A stretch of 64,000 nucleotides of DNA from Tabrizicola piscis (GTDB taxonomy: Bacteria > Pseudomonadota > Alphaproteobacteria > Rhodobacterales > Rhodobacteraceae). Shown in pieces: positions 28,582 through 37,936 of this stretch (position 1 is its first letter; each line of letters opens with the position of its first letter). Under the pieces are notes generated by a model, which was given only the letters and a program-made list of their open reading frames with translations, was not told where the DNA came from and did no database searches. Location: assembly GCF_003940805.1 (NCBI RefSeq), contig NZ_CP034328.1:2480001-2544000 (forward strand). Reading direction: 5' to 3'. Both the position numbers and the translations under genes were made by a program.

Positions 28582-30005
28582 GGCGTGGCCTCCACGTAGA
28601 CGGCCAGCGCGAGGGCGGCCATGAGGATGAGGGTGAGGATGACAAGAAGCGGCCAGACAAAGCGCAGCCAACGCTCGTAGGGCACCCGACCGATGGCGAG
28701 GCCACCCATCACTACCGCCGAAGTAGGGGTAACAAGGTTGACCATCCCGCTGGCGGTGGCAAAGGCGGTGACGACCAGCTCGCGCTTCACCCCGGCGAAA
28801 TCGGCGACGGGGGCGAGGATGGGCATCGACAAGACCGCAAGGCCCGAGGTGGAGGGGACGAAGAACGACATTCCCACCTCGATCCAGTAGATCACCAAGA
28901 TGAAGGCGGTCTTGGGCAGGCCCGCCACGCTGACTTCGGCGGAGTGCAGGATGGTGTCGGTGATGTGCCCTGCGTCCATCACCACGACGATGCCACGCGC
29001 CAGCCCGATGATGAGGGCGACGCCCAGGAGGTCCCGCGCGCCGTTCACGAAGGCCTCGACCAGCTTGCCTTCGCCCAGCCGGGCGACGATGCCAATGACG
29101 ATGGCTGCGGCAAGGAAGAGGGCGCTCATCTCGGCCATCCACCAGCCGCCGGTGGAGACTCCCCAGATCATCACCGCGAAGGTGAGGGCGAAGAGGACCA
29201 GCACCAGCTGTTGCAGCCCGGTAAAGGTCACATCGGTGGTGGTGTCATTCAGAAAATGCGCCTCGTTGGTGGCCTTGCGGTCGAAGACCAGCGATTTCGA
29301 CGGATCGGCCTTAACCCGCGCGGCATAGCGCATGACGAAGGCGACGGTGACCGCCCAGCAGACCACCAGAATGGCGATACGCAGCCACAGCCCCTCGGCA
29401 AAGGTCACCCCCGCGGCGTCCGAGGCGATGACGGTGGAGAAGGCGTTGATGGTTGAGCCGAGCACCCCGATCCCCGCGCCCAGCATAATTACGGCGACTG
29501 CCACCAGCGCGTCATAGCCTGCGGCGATCATCACCGGCGTCAGGATCAGGTAGAAGGCCAGGGTTTCTTCAGCCATGCCATAGGTAGTGCCGCCTAGGGC
29601 GAAAAGCGCCATCAGGAACGGGATCATCCAGACCTCGCGCCCCTTGGCCTTTACCATCGCGCGTTTGATCCCGGCGTCGATGGCACCGGTTGCGGTGACC
29701 ACACCGATAAAGCCGCCGATGATCAGGACGAACAACGAGACGTCGATGGCATTCGCGGTATAGGCCACGGGATCATAGAACCCGGCGATGGGGGCGAGGA
29801 GGACGTCGAAGATACCCTGCGGGTTAGCGTCCGTTGCGGCATAGCTGCCAGCGACGGGCACATCCTTGCCCAGGGCCTCGGATGGCACGCGGGCATATTG
29901 CCCGGCGGGGATGATCCAGGTCAGCGCGGCCACAAGGATGATCAGGCCGAAGAGGATGGTGAAGGCGGATGGGAAACGGAACCCGGGTTTTTCGGTTAGC
30001 GGCAT
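28578..30005 (-). CDS. YfcC-family transporter, likely arginine/ornithine exchange
   Basis: 475 aa with about 12 membrane segments and the DcuC/YfcC (C4-dicarboxylate anaerobic carrier-like) pattern: 'RFPSAFTILFGLIILVAALTW' start, 'GGTTYGMAEET', 'SGLAVLSMPILAP' and 'TPTSAVVMGGL'. It is the first gene of the arc operon. YfcC proteins frequently stand in for ArcD in such operons, so arginine/ornithine transport is inferred from place, not proven by sequence. Confidence 0.88.
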   Translation of the reverse strand: MPLTEKPGFRFPSAFTILFGLIILVAALTWIIPAGQYARVPSEALGKDVPVAGSYAATDANPQGIFDVLLAPIAGFYDPVAYTANAIDVSLFVLIIGGFIGVVTATGAIDAGIKRAMVKAKGREVWMIPFLMALFALGGTTYGMAEETLAFYLILTPVMIAAGYDALVAVAVIMLGAGIGVLGSTINAFSTVIASDAAGVTFAEGLWLRIAILVVCWAVTVAFVMRYAARVKADPSKSLVFDRKATNEAHFLNDTTTDVTFTGLQQLVLVLFALTFAVMIWGVSTGGWWMAEMSALFLAAAIVIGIVARLGEGKLVEAFVNGARDLLGVALIIGLARGIVVVMDAGHITDTILHSAEVSVAGLPKTAFILVIYWIEVGMSFFVPSTSGLAVLSMPILAPVADFAGVKRELVVTAFATASGMVNLVTPTSAVVMGGLAIGRVPYERWLRFVWPLLVILTLILMAALALAVYVEATP

Positions 30006-30066
30006 GGGCTTGGTCCTGTGGTCGGGCTTGCTGGCGCGATTTTAGGCCGGACCGCCTCGGGTGGCG

Positions 30067-30080
30067 TTGATGCAGGTTAG
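30067..30080. promoter_or_regulatory. FNR-type half-conserved dyad TTGAT-GCAG-GTTAG
   Basis: Left half perfect, right half weak (7 of 10). It lies 62-75 bp upstream of the arc operon start. It is the weaker of two boxes in this divergent promoter region. Confidence 0.35.
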
Positions 30081-30139
30081 CGACCTGGCCTTGGTTCATC
30101 GGCTGGTCGGGGCGCTGACCCGCCGCCGAGCCCCAGCCA

Positions 30140-30153
30140 CTGATGCAGGTCAA
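30140..30153. promoter_or_regulatory. FNR-type dyad CTGAT-GCAG-GTCAA
   Basis: 8 of 10 matches to TTGAT-N4-ATCAA, and GTCAA is a common right half in Rhodobacter FnrL sites. Centred about 76 bp before the P-type ATPase start and 141 bp before the arc operon start. Suggests low-oxygen activation of one or both. Confidence 0.5.
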
Positions 30154-30222
30154 CGCAGGGTTGGCCTGGGTCATGCGACCATTACGGACAGGCGACACCG
30201 CGCCTGATATCCGAAAGCGCCC

Positions 30223-32793
30223 ATGAAACATTCTAACCCATCCCTTACCACTGGTCTGAGCCAGGCCGAAGCCACTACCCGGCTTACGGCCGAGGGGCCG
30301 AACGAATTGCCCAAAGGCAAACGCCGGTCGCCGCTGCGGATCATCTTCGATGTGCTGCAGGAACCCATGCTGGCGCTGCTACTGGCGGGGGGCGTCGTCT
30401 ATCTGCTTTTGGGCAGCAGGGAGGAAGCGCTGATCCTTCTCGCCTTCGCCTGCCTATCGGTCGGGATCACCGTCGTGCAAGAGGCCCGGACCGAGCGGGT
30501 CCTGGAGGCATTGCGCGACCTGACCAGCCCGCGTGCGTTGGTCATCCGCGACGGTCAGCGTCAGCGGATTGCGGGGCGTGAGTTGGTACGGGGCGACGTG
30601 ATCGTGCTGGCCGAGGGCGACCGGGTGCCAGCCGATGCGGCCCTGATCGACGCCCAGGACCTGTCGGCGGACGAATCCCTTCTGACCGGCGAGGCGGTAC
30701 CGGTACGCAAACTGGCAGGGGCGGCGACAGAGGCGCGACCGGGGGGCGAGGATCAGCCGATGGTCTATTCCGGCAGCTTGATCGTGCGGGGCACCGGGGT
30801 CGCCTGCGTGACCGCTACCGGCAAAGCCAGCGAGATCGGCAAGATCGGCACCTCGCTGGGGAAGCTTGATACCGAGACGCCGCACCTGCAACGCCAGATG
30901 CGCAAGTTGGTGATCGTCTTTGCAGCCGTGGGGGCGGCGGTCAGTGTGGCAGTGGTGGCGCTTTACGGCTTGTTGCGGGGCGGGTGGCTGGACGGGGTGC
31001 TTGCCGGGATCGCAGTCGGCATGTCGATGCTGCCCGAGGAGTTTCCGATGGTGCTGGCCGTCTTCATGGCGATGGGGGCCTGGCGGATTTCCAAGGTCCG
31101 GGTGCTGACGCGGCGGGCCTCGGCGATTGAAACGCTGGGCGCGGCCTCGGTCCTATGCACCGACAAGACCGGCACGCTGACCGAAAATCGCATGACGATT
31201 GCCGAACTGCGCCTGCCCGACGGGACGGCGGCCAAGGTTGGACAAATGCTCCCCGAGGCGTTCCGTGAGCTGGCGGCGGCGGGGGTGATGGCCTCGGCGC
31301 CCGAGCCCTTTGATCCGATGGAGAAGGCATTCCACGCCCTGTCCAAGGCCGACTTGCGCGAAGACGAGACGCTGCCCGGAACTGGGCGGCAACTGGTCCG
31401 CAGCTATCCCGTCTCGCCCGAGCTTCTGGCGATGTCGCAGGTCTGGGGGGCGGGAGAGGGCTGGCAGATCGCCGCCAAGGGCGCGCCCGAGGCGTTGGCG
31501 GTGCTGTGCCGCCTGGACAAGGCGGCGCGCGCACGGATGACGGTCGAGGTCGATCAGATGGCGGGCGCGGGCTTGCGCGTCCTGGGCGTGGCCGAGGCTT
31601 CGCAGCAGGGCACCTTGCCCAAGGACCATCGCGATTTCTGCTTTCGGTTTCTGGGGCTTGTGGGCCTCGCCGACCCTCTGCGCGCCTCGGTGCCCGATGC
31701 CGTGGCCCAGTGCCGCAGTGCGGGGATTAGGGTGATCATGATCACCGGCGACTATCCCACCACCGCGCAGGCCATTGCGGCCGAGGCGGGGTTGCACGGG
31801 GATCGCGTCATTTCCGGGCCAGAGCTTGCCGCCATAACGGACGTTGACCTGGCGACTGCGGTCCGCGATGTCACGATCTTCGCCCGCGTCATGCCGGAAC
31901 AGAAGCTGCGCATCGTGACCGCGCTGAAGACTTCCGGAGCCGTGGTGGCGATGACCGGCGATGGTGTGAACGACGCGCCGTCGCTGAAAGCCGCGAACAT
32001 CGGCATTGCCATGGGCGGGCGCGGGACCGATGTCGCGCGCGAGGCGGCGTCGATCGTACTTCTGGATGATGACTTCGGCTCCATCGTCACGACTGTCCGC
32101 CTGGGCCGCCGGATCTACGACAATCTGCGCAAGGCGATGAGCTTCATCCTTGCCGTTCACGTCCCCATCGCCGGGATGGCGCTGATGCCGCTTCTGTTCG
32201 GGATGCCGATCCTCTTCGGCCCGATGCACATCGCCTTTCTGGAAATGGTGATCGACCCGGTCTGCTCTCTCGTCTTCGAGGCGGAGACGGAGGAAGACGA
32301 CGTGATGACCCGCAAACCGCGTCCGCCGGGCGAGCCACTGTTTTCCGGCCCGACGATCCTGTGGAGCCTCGTGCAAGGCGCGCTTGTTCTGGCAGTGAAA
32401 GCGACGATCTTTGCCCTGGCCCCGGGCTATGGGATGACTACGGATCAGGTGCGCGGGATGACCTTTGCCGCCCTCGTCTTCGCCATCGTGGCGCTGATCC
32501 TGGTGGACCGGTCGCGCTCGTCGTCGATACTTAGGGCCGTCACCCGCCCAAACCGGGCCCTGGCCGTGGTGCTGCCCATCGTGGGGGCATTGCTGGCCGT
32601 GACCCTGTTCTGGCCCACCGCGCGCGACCTTTTCGGCTTTGCGGCCCTTGGTCCGGCGCATCTGGCGGTGCCGCCACTGGCAGGCCTGACGGTTCTTCTC
32701 GCGCTGGAAGTGATGAAGCCGATCTGGCGCTGGGCGGTGCAACGCAACAAGGCGGCCCCGGCGATCACGTCCGGAAAAATCGCGGTCCACTGA
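30223..32793 (+). CDS. Cation-transporting P-type ATPase
   Basis: 856 aa. Actuator motif 'LTGEAVPV' (about 154-161), membrane cation-site motif 'PEEFP' (271-275), phosphorylation site 'DKTGTLT' (Asp314), and hinge 'TGDGVNDAPSLK'. Six C-terminal hydrophobic segments complete the P2-like layout. The ion is not certain: Ca2+, Mg2+ or Mn2+ are all possible, as the motif fits several bacterial subgroups and the heavy-metal CPC motif is absent. It is divergent from the arc operon with FNR-type boxes between. Confidence 0.92.
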   Translation: MKHSNPSLTTGLSQAEATTRLTAEGPNELPKGKRRSPLRIIFDVLQEPMLALLLAGGVVYLLLGSREEALILLAFACLSVGITVVQEARTERVLEALRDLTSPRALVIRDGQRQRIAGRELVRGDVIVLAEGDRVPADAALIDAQDLSADESLLTGEAVPVRKLAGAATEARPGGEDQPMVYSGSLIVRGTGVACVTATGKASEIGKIGTSLGKLDTETPHLQRQMRKLVIVFAAVGAAVSVAVVALYGLLRGGWLDGVLAGIAVGMSMLPEEFPMVLAVFMAMGAWRISKVRVLTRRASAIETLGAASVLCTDKTGTLTENRMTIAELRLPDGTAAKVGQMLPEAFRELAAAGVMASAPEPFDPMEKAFHALSKADLREDETLPGTGRQLVRSYPVSPELLAMSQVWGAGEGWQIAAKGAPEALAVLCRLDKAARARMTVEVDQMAGAGLRVLGVAEASQQGTLPKDHRDFCFRFLGLVGLADPLRASVPDAVAQCRSAGIRVIMITGDYPTTAQAIAAEAGLHGDRVISGPELAAITDVDLATAVRDVTIFARVMPEQKLRIVTALKTSGAVVAMTGDGVNDAPSLKAANIGIAMGGRGTDVAREAASIVLLDDDFGSIVTTVRLGRRIYDNLRKAMSFILAVHVPIAGMALMPLLFGMPILFGPMHIAFLEMVIDPVCSLVFEAETEEDDVMTRKPRPPGEPLFSGPTILWSLVQGALVLAVKATIFALAPGYGMTTDQVRGMTFAALVFAIVALILVDRSRSSSILRAVTRPNRALAVVLPIVGALLAVTLFWPTARDLFGFAALGPAHLAVPPLAGLTVLLALEVMKPIWRWAVQRNKAAPAITSGKIAVH

Positions 32794-32921
32794 TCTGGGG
32801 CAGCGCGGACCGCTCGACAGAAGCGCAGCCTGACAAAGAACCGCCAGAGGCTGCCCCGTGCCGGTCACGCGCCGCACCGCTTAACTTGGCGAGCGTAACC
32901 CGCTTCAGAAGTGAGCATTCC

Positions 32922-33134
32922 ATGCCGTTTAGAAACTTCATCTTGTTCTCAACTTTCGCGCTTGGCCTGTCAGGTTGCCTTGCTAGTGACACGGAACGTG
33001 GCCTTGCCGGGGCCGCAGGCGGCGCCGTCATTGCCGGAGCCACGGGAGGCCACCCCTTGACCGGGGCCGTCGTCGGCGGTGCGGCCGGATACTTCTGCCG
33101 CGACCTTAAAGTGCGCGGCTGCCGCAACAATTGA
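32922..33134 (+). CDS. Small glycine-zipper lipoprotein
   Basis: 70 aa. Signal peptide with lipobox 'LSGC' at about residue 19, then a Gly/Ala-rich helix ('GLAGAAGGAVIAGATGG', 'GAVVGGAAG'), the glycine-zipper type seen in outer-membrane lipoproteins. The start at 32922 gives a proper signal peptide. It is likely an envelope-stress protein, as its neighbours suggest. Confidence 0.78.
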   Translation: MPFRNFILFSTFALGLSGCLASDTERGLAGAAGGAVIAGATGGHPLTGAVVGGAAGYFCRDLKVRGCRNN

Positions 33135-33162
33135 CCCCACCCTCACCTGAAAGGACCGCTCC

Positions 33163-33558
33163 ATGAAGGGCTATCTCGCCGACATCGAAACGCTGACCGA
33201 AGAGAACACCGATTTTCGCAAGGTGCTTTACACCGGTCATAACCTGCAGCTCGTGCTGATGTCGCTGACCCCCGGTCAGGACATCGGGACGGAGACCCAC
33301 GCCACACATGACCAGTTCTTCCGCATCGAAAAGGGCCATGGCGAGGTCGTGATCGACGGCGTTCGCCACAAGATCAAGGGCGGCGATGCGCTGATTGTTC
33401 CAGCCGGGGCGAAGCACAACGTCCTCAACACCGGCGACAAGCGCTTGCGCCTCTATACGATCTACGGCCCGCCGAACCACGTCGACAAGCTGGTCGAGGT
33501 GACCAAGGCCGACGCCGAGGCCTCACGCGAAGTCTTTGACGGCGTGGCCAGCGAATAG
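33163..33558 (+). CDS. Cupin-domain protein
   Basis: 131 aa, single cupin with the two metal motifs: 'ETHATHDQFFRIEKGHGE' (His, His, Glu) and 'VPAGAKHNVLNTG'. Related proteins bind a metal and act as dioxygenases, isomerases or sensors. It shares strand and close spacing with its neighbours, 28 bp after the lipoprotein gene. Confidence 0.85.
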   Translation: MKGYLADIETLTEENTDFRKVLYTGHNLQLVLMSLTPGQDIGTETHATHDQFFRIEKGHGEVVIDGVRHKIKGGDALIVPAGAKHNVLNTGDKRLRLYTIYGPPNHVDKLVEVTKADAEASREVFDGVASE

Positions 33559-33593
33559 CGGCCCAATCCCCTTTCAGCCAAGGATGACCCCTA

Positions 33594-34724
33594 ATGCTGC
33601 GCGCCCTGACCCTTGTCTGCGGGCTTCTGGCCCTCCCCGCCCACTCCGAGACCACCAGCCTGACCATCGCGCAAGACCGCTATGAGGCCGGAGCCGCGGT
33701 CAGCTTCAACGGTCCGTCAGTGACCGACCTTTTTATGGCGGGGAACGTGGTTTCCGTGACCGCGCCCGTCGGAGGTTCCGCCCATCTGGCCGGGCGACGG
33801 GTTTCGGTCAACGCAGCGGTGGCGGGGGATCTTTTCGCGGTGGGATACAGCGTGACAGTGACCGCCCCCGTCAGCGGCGATGCCTCGGTTTCGGGGTATG
33901 AGCTTTCGCTGGGACCCGTAACCGGAAACCTGCGCGCGGCGGGGTCCGAGGTCTTGGTCGCTGCGGTTGGCGGCTATGCGTTGATCACAGGCACGGACAT
34001 TGCCCTGCAGGGCGTCATCGCAGGTGATGCGGTGCTCGTGGCCGATGGCATCATCTTCGGGCCAGAGGCAAAGGTTACAGGCGCGCTGACGATCTATGCC
34101 GAGGATCCAGCCAGCATAAAGGTTCCCGAAACTGTCGCCCCTGCGGCCCGCGTCAAGATTGAGCAGCGCAAGCAGTACACCGAGGGCGAGTGGTCTAAAG
34201 AGATGCCGATGCAGGTGCCGGTCTGGCGCGTCGTCACGGGCTTTCTGATCGGGGTGCTGATCTCGGGCCTCATCGCCGCAATGGTCATCGCGATTGCCCC
34301 GCAGGCGGTGCAGAACTGGCGGACGTTGGCACTGGCGCATCCGGGCCGCGCGATCTGGTCTGGGTTTCTAGTGACCTCGGCCCTGGCGGGATCGGGGTTC
34401 GTCCTGATGCTGACCCTGGTGGGGGTGATCCTGCTGCCTGTTATGCTGATCCTGACGGTTCTAGCGATCTTTGCGGGCTATGCACTGGGGTCCTATGTCC
34501 TGGGCGTCGGGGTGTGGCTGGGCGTCGGGCGCACGTTGCCGGAGGGCATCCCGGGCAAGTTCCTGCTGGCTTGCCTTGGGGCCTTTCTCGCGGGTCTTGC
34601 ATGGCTGGTGCCGATTGCCGGGTGGTTCTTCGTCTTGGGCCTGACGATGCTAGGGATCGGCACGCTTGCAGCCTTTGCGCTGCCCAGCGGTTGGCTTCTG
34701 CGGCGGGAGGCAGTGCAGCCGTGA
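33594..34724 (+). CDS. Exported beta-solenoid protein with membrane domain (bactofilin-like)
   Basis: 376 aa. After a signal peptide (about 1-18), residues 40-180 are short repeats with the pattern V-x-A-x-V-x-G-D, like the polymer-forming bactofilin solenoid. Residues about 205-370 contain several membrane segments. The solenoid would be outside the cytoplasm and the C-terminus embedded. Function unknown; the likely role is in envelope structure or stress. Confidence 0.7.
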   Translation: MLRALTLVCGLLALPAHSETTSLTIAQDRYEAGAAVSFNGPSVTDLFMAGNVVSVTAPVGGSAHLAGRRVSVNAAVAGDLFAVGYSVTVTAPVSGDASVSGYELSLGPVTGNLRAAGSEVLVAAVGGYALITGTDIALQGVIAGDAVLVADGIIFGPEAKVTGALTIYAEDPASIKVPETVAPAARVKIEQRKQYTEGEWSKEMPMQVPVWRVVTGFLIGVLISGLIAAMVIAIAPQAVQNWRTLALAHPGRAIWSGFLVTSALAGSGFVLMLTLVGVILLPVMLILTVLAIFAGYALGSYVLGVGVWLGVGRTLPEGIPGKFLLACLGAFLAGLAWLVPIAGWFFVLGLTMLGIGTLAAFALPSGWLLRREAVQP

Positions 34725-34749
34725 CGCCGGTCGGTTCAGGTGCAACCTG

Positions 34750-35733
34750 GTGACTGGCACAGGTCGCAAGGTCCTGATTGCGGCGACATTCATCCTCGTC
34801 GGCTTCGGCACGGCGGTCTGGTGGCAGTTCAAGACGGACATCGCGACGGCAATGGCACGGGTCATGCAGGGTAGCACCCTGATCGACACCCCTTGCGGCC
34901 CGATCGAGTATCAATCGGTGGGTGAAGGGCCGGTCCTTCTGGCCGTGCATGGCAGCGGCGGCGGCTTTGACCAGGGCATGGCCTTTGCCGCGCCCCTTGT
35001 CGCCAAAGGCATCCTCGTGGTGGCCATGTCGCGCTTTGGCTACCTGCGCACGCCAATGCCGCCCGATGGATCGGCCGAGGCGCAGGCCGATGCCTTCGTC
35101 TGCCTGATGGATGCCCTGGAAATCGACCAGGCCGCCGTCATGGGCGGGTCGGCGGGGGCGCTCTCGGCACTGCAGATGGCGCTTCGGCACCCCGACCGGG
35201 TGTCGGCGCTGATCCTGCTCGTCCCCATTGGCTACAAGCCCCCTGATCAGGCGCCTTCTGCCGAACCAATGGCCCCTTGGGTCGAGGCCGCAATGATGCG
35301 GGTGATCGGATCCGATTTCCTCTTCTGGACGGGCCTGCACGTCGCGCGGGACCAGATGATCGCGATGGTCGTCGCCACCCCGCCCGCAGTTGTCGCTGCA
35401 GCCGATCCAGCCGAGCAGGCGCGGGTCAACGTCATGCTGGATGCGATCCTCCCGGTGTCGGCCAGGGTGGCAGGCCTGAAGGCGGACACTGCGGCAAGCA
35501 AGTCGATGACCCCGGTCGACCTGAGCCGCGTCACTGCCCCCACCTTGATCGTCAGCGCGCGGGACGATGGCTACGGCACTTATGCCAGCGCCGAATACAT
35601 GGCCGCGCAGGTTGCAGGCGCACGCTTCCTAGGGTTCGAAACCGGAGGCCACGCCTGGGTTGGCCACAATGACGAAGTGATGGCTGCGATTTCGCAGTTG
35701 GTCCTTTCCTCGCAACCGCCGACCGCGCCGTGA
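34750..35733 (+). CDS. Membrane-anchored alpha/beta hydrolase
   Basis: 327 aa from a GTG at 34750, with an N-terminal hydrophobic anchor (about 8-25). Hydrolase features: oxyanion segment 'VHGSGGG', nucleophile elbow 'GGSAG', acid in 'SARDDGYG' and His in 'GGHAWVGH'. The substrate is unknown. A longer frame overlaps the previous gene and is not preferred. Confidence 0.8.
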   Translation: MTGTGRKVLIAATFILVGFGTAVWWQFKTDIATAMARVMQGSTLIDTPCGPIEYQSVGEGPVLLAVHGSGGGFDQGMAFAAPLVAKGILVVAMSRFGYLRTPMPPDGSAEAQADAFVCLMDALEIDQAAVMGGSAGALSALQMALRHPDRVSALILLVPIGYKPPDQAPSAEPMAPWVEAAMMRVIGSDFLFWTGLHVARDQMIAMVVATPPAVVAAADPAEQARVNVMLDAILPVSARVAGLKADTAASKSMTPVDLSRVTAPTLIVSARDDGYGTYASAEYMAAQVAGARFLGFETGGHAWVGHNDEVMAAISQLVLSSQPPTAP

Positions 35734-35857
35734 CCAGCTTCTGCGGATCAACTTTTCCGGCAACATTCCGGTCCACTTGAGCGAGGTTAGTGCAGCCCAA
35801 CCGCATCCGCTGTCCCGTAGACTGAAGCAATTCAGCTGAATGAACGAGGAGACTGCA

Positions 35858-36166
35858 ATGCTGCAAGATGGAAAGTTTCAAGGACCCACCGCCTCGACTG
35901 ACTTTGCGGGTCTATCCGCGCAATTTGACGTACTACGCGGCGATGTCGCGACCCTGACGCACTCCGTGACGTCGATGGCGGAAAAGCGCGGCCGCCAGAT
36001 GGTCTCGGACATCTCGGACGGGATCGGCGACGCCGTCCACTCGGTCGAGCAGCGGGGCAAGACCGCCGAAGCCAGCATCGAGACGACCGTTGCCTCCCAC
36101 TCGTATCTTGCCCTGTTCCTGGCGGTCGGTGCGGGCCTGATGATCGGCGCGCTGTCGCAGCGCTGA
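35858..36166 (+). CDS. DUF883/ElaB-like small membrane protein
   Basis: 102 aa. A long amphipathic helix ('LRGDVATLTHSVTSMAEKRG') followed by a C-terminal membrane segment ('YLALFLAVGAGLMIGALS'), the YqjD/ElaB pattern. Such proteins sit in the inner membrane and some bind ribosomes in stationary phase. The ATG at 35858 follows GAGGAG; the upstream ATG at 35840 is less well placed. Confidence 0.75.
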   Translation: MLQDGKFQGPTASTDFAGLSAQFDVLRGDVATLTHSVTSMAEKRGRQMVSDISDGIGDAVHSVEQRGKTAEASIETTVASHSYLALFLAVGAGLMIGALSQR

Positions 36167-36226
36167 ACTTCGGTCGTCCAGGGCGCTCGTCCTGAACGGC
36201 CCAAATCCAGAATGCCGGAGAACCCC

Positions 36227-36391
36227 ATGTCCCTTGGAACCATCCTTGCCATCATCCTCATCATCTTCCTGCTTGGCGGGTTCAGCGGCCGGTTCGGCGG
36301 CTACGGCTATGGCTACGGCCACGGCGGCGTAGGGCTGATCGGGGCGATCCTGATCATCGTCCTGGTCCTGATGCTGCTTGGCCGGATCTGA
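36227..36391 (+). CDS. DUF3309-type small membrane protein
   Basis: 54 aa, too short for usual gene finders. Two hydrophobic segments ('ILAIILIIFLLGGF' and 'LIGAILIIVLVLMLLG') flank a Gly/Tyr-rich loop (GYGYGYGHGG), the DUF3309 signature. Function unknown; such genes are common near alphaproteobacterial stress loci. Confidence 0.8.
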   Translation: MSLGTILAIILIIFLLGGFSGRFGGYGYGYGHGGVGLIGAILIIVLVLMLLGRI

Positions 36392-36400
36392 GAGGGCCAC

Positions 36401-37255
36401 ATGGACCCGATCAAATGGGTTGCCGGGGCGTTGGTGCTGGTCGCCGCCTATGCAGGTCTGGCAAGCTTTGGCGGCTGGCGATGGTCACAGACCAGCCGCC
36501 AACTTGTCGCCCGGCTTGAGGCGAGCGAAGTCAGCGGCCGGGCGAAAACCTTCGACGCAGCCGAACTCGCTGACCTGCCCGACCCAGTGCGCCGGTATTT
36601 CGAGCGCGCGCTGATCGATGGCCAACCGATCATCCGCTCGGCCAGACTGTCGATGCGAGGGCGCTTCAACATGACCCTCACGGCAGAGTCATGGAAGCCC
36701 TTCACCTCGGACCAGGATGTTACGATCAACCGCCCCGGTTTCGTCTGGGATGCCCGGATCACGATCGCCCCCGGCCTGCCGATCCGGGTGACGGATTCCT
36801 ATATCGGCGGGCGGGGGCGGTTGCATCCGGCCCTTCTGGGCCTTTTCCCGGTCGGCACCTTGGAGGGCGCCGGGGACTTTGCCAAAGCCGAACTTATGCG
36901 CTGGTTTGCCGAGGGCGTCTGGTATCCGACCGCCCTTCTGCCCAGCCAGGGCGTGACCTGGACGCCGGTTGATGACACCTCTGCCCAGGCCAGGATGACC
37001 GACGGCCCGCTGACCCTGTCGCTGCTTTTCCGGTTTGGCGCGGACGACCTCGTTGCCAGCATCCACGCCGACGCCCGCGCCGCCACGGTTGATGGCGTGT
37101 CGGTCATGCTGCCTTGGGAGTGCCGGATGTCGGACTACCAGTCGCAGTATGGCATGTTGATCCCGATGACGGGCGAGGTTCTGTATCTAACCGCCAATGG
37201 GGAACGGTCGTACTTCCACGGCACGGTCACGCAGTTCACCTACGCGTTCTACTAG
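36401..37255 (+). CDS. DUF6544/DUF6920-like protein
   Basis: 284 aa. An N-terminal membrane segment (about 7-22) and a soluble body rich in 'LPDPVRRYFERAL' and 'DSYIGGRGRL' patterns. I recognise the general family but its role is unknown. It starts 9 bp after the DUF3309 gene, so the two are likely cotranscribed. It is convergent with the second ABC exporter operon. Confidence 0.65.
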   Translation: MDPIKWVAGALVLVAAYAGLASFGGWRWSQTSRQLVARLEASEVSGRAKTFDAAELADLPDPVRRYFERALIDGQPIIRSARLSMRGRFNMTLTAESWKPFTSDQDVTINRPGFVWDARITIAPGLPIRVTDSYIGGRGRLHPALLGLFPVGTLEGAGDFAKAELMRWFAEGVWYPTALLPSQGVTWTPVDDTSAQARMTDGPLTLSLLFRFGADDLVASIHADARAATVDGVSVMLPWECRMSDYQSQYGMLIPMTGEVLYLTANGERSYFHGTVTQFTYAFY

Positions 37256-37258
37256 CGC

Positions 37259-37936
37259 CTACCCCGTCACCAGTCCATCCCCGACCACGATCTGCCGCCG
37301 GCACTGCGCGGCGATCTTTTCGTCGTGGGTCGAAATCAGGAAAGTCGTCCCTTCCTCGCGGTTGATCTCGCCGATCAGGTCCATGACTTGCAGGGCCGAA
37401 GCCCGGTCAAGGTTGCCGGTCGGCTCATCGGCCAGCACCAGCTCGGGGCTGTTCATCAGCGCGCGGGCGACGGCGACGCGTTGTTTCTGCCCGCCCGAGA
37501 GGTTGGCGGTGGGAAAGTGGATGCGCTCGGCCAAGCCCATGCGCACCAGAAGCTCCTGCCCGCGGAGCCGCGCCGTCGTTGTCTCGCGCCCCTCGCGGAC
37601 AGCGGTGGGAAAGCACACGTTTTCTAACGCGGTAAAGTCGGGAAGAAGGTTGTGGAACTGGAACACGAACCCAATGTGCAGGTTGCGGAACTCGGTCAGC
37701 GCGCGGTCGCTAGCGGCGGTCAGGTCGACGCCCAGCATCGAATGGCTGCCCGAGGTCGGGTGCATCAGCGTACCAAGGATGGTGAGAAGTGTGCTTTTCC
37801 CCGACCCCGAGGGGCCGAGAAGGGCCGCCAGTTCTCCCGTCTGCATCGCCAGGTTCAGCCCGCGCAAGACGCGCGTCTCGGCCTCACCGGATCCGAAGGT
37901 CTTGACCAGATTGCGCACGTCCAGAAGGGCGGTCAT
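37259..37936 (-). CDS. ABC exporter ATPase, MacB/LolD type
   Basis: 225 aa. Walker A 'GPSGSGKST', signature 'LSGGQKQR', Walker B 'LVLADEPTG' and 'ISTHDE'. Overlaps the permease gene by 4 bp. With the permease and adaptor it forms a tripartite exporter of MacA/MacB or lipoprotein-release type; no outer-membrane channel gene is beside it. Confidence 0.9.
   Translation of the reverse strand: MTALLDVRNLVKTFGSGEAETRVLRGLNLAMQTGELAALLGPSGSGKSTLLTILGTLMHPTSGSHSMLGVDLTAASDRALTEFRNLHIGFVFQFHNLLPDFTALENVCFPTAVREGRETTTARLRGQELLVRMGLAERIHFPTANLSGGQKQRVAVARALMNSPELVLADEPTGNLDRASALQVMDLIGEINREEGTTFLISTHDEKIAAQCRRQIVVGDGLVTG

Noticed and set aside
28314..29456. 380-aa plus-strand frame opposite arcA and the antiporter
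   Set aside because: Low-complexity Gly/Asp/His-rich translation typical of antisense GC-rich DNA.
31153..32877. 574-aa minus-strand frame opposite the P-type ATPase
   Set aside because: Composition rich in Arg, His and Gly without fold-like pattern; arises from codon bias of the GC-rich ATPase gene.
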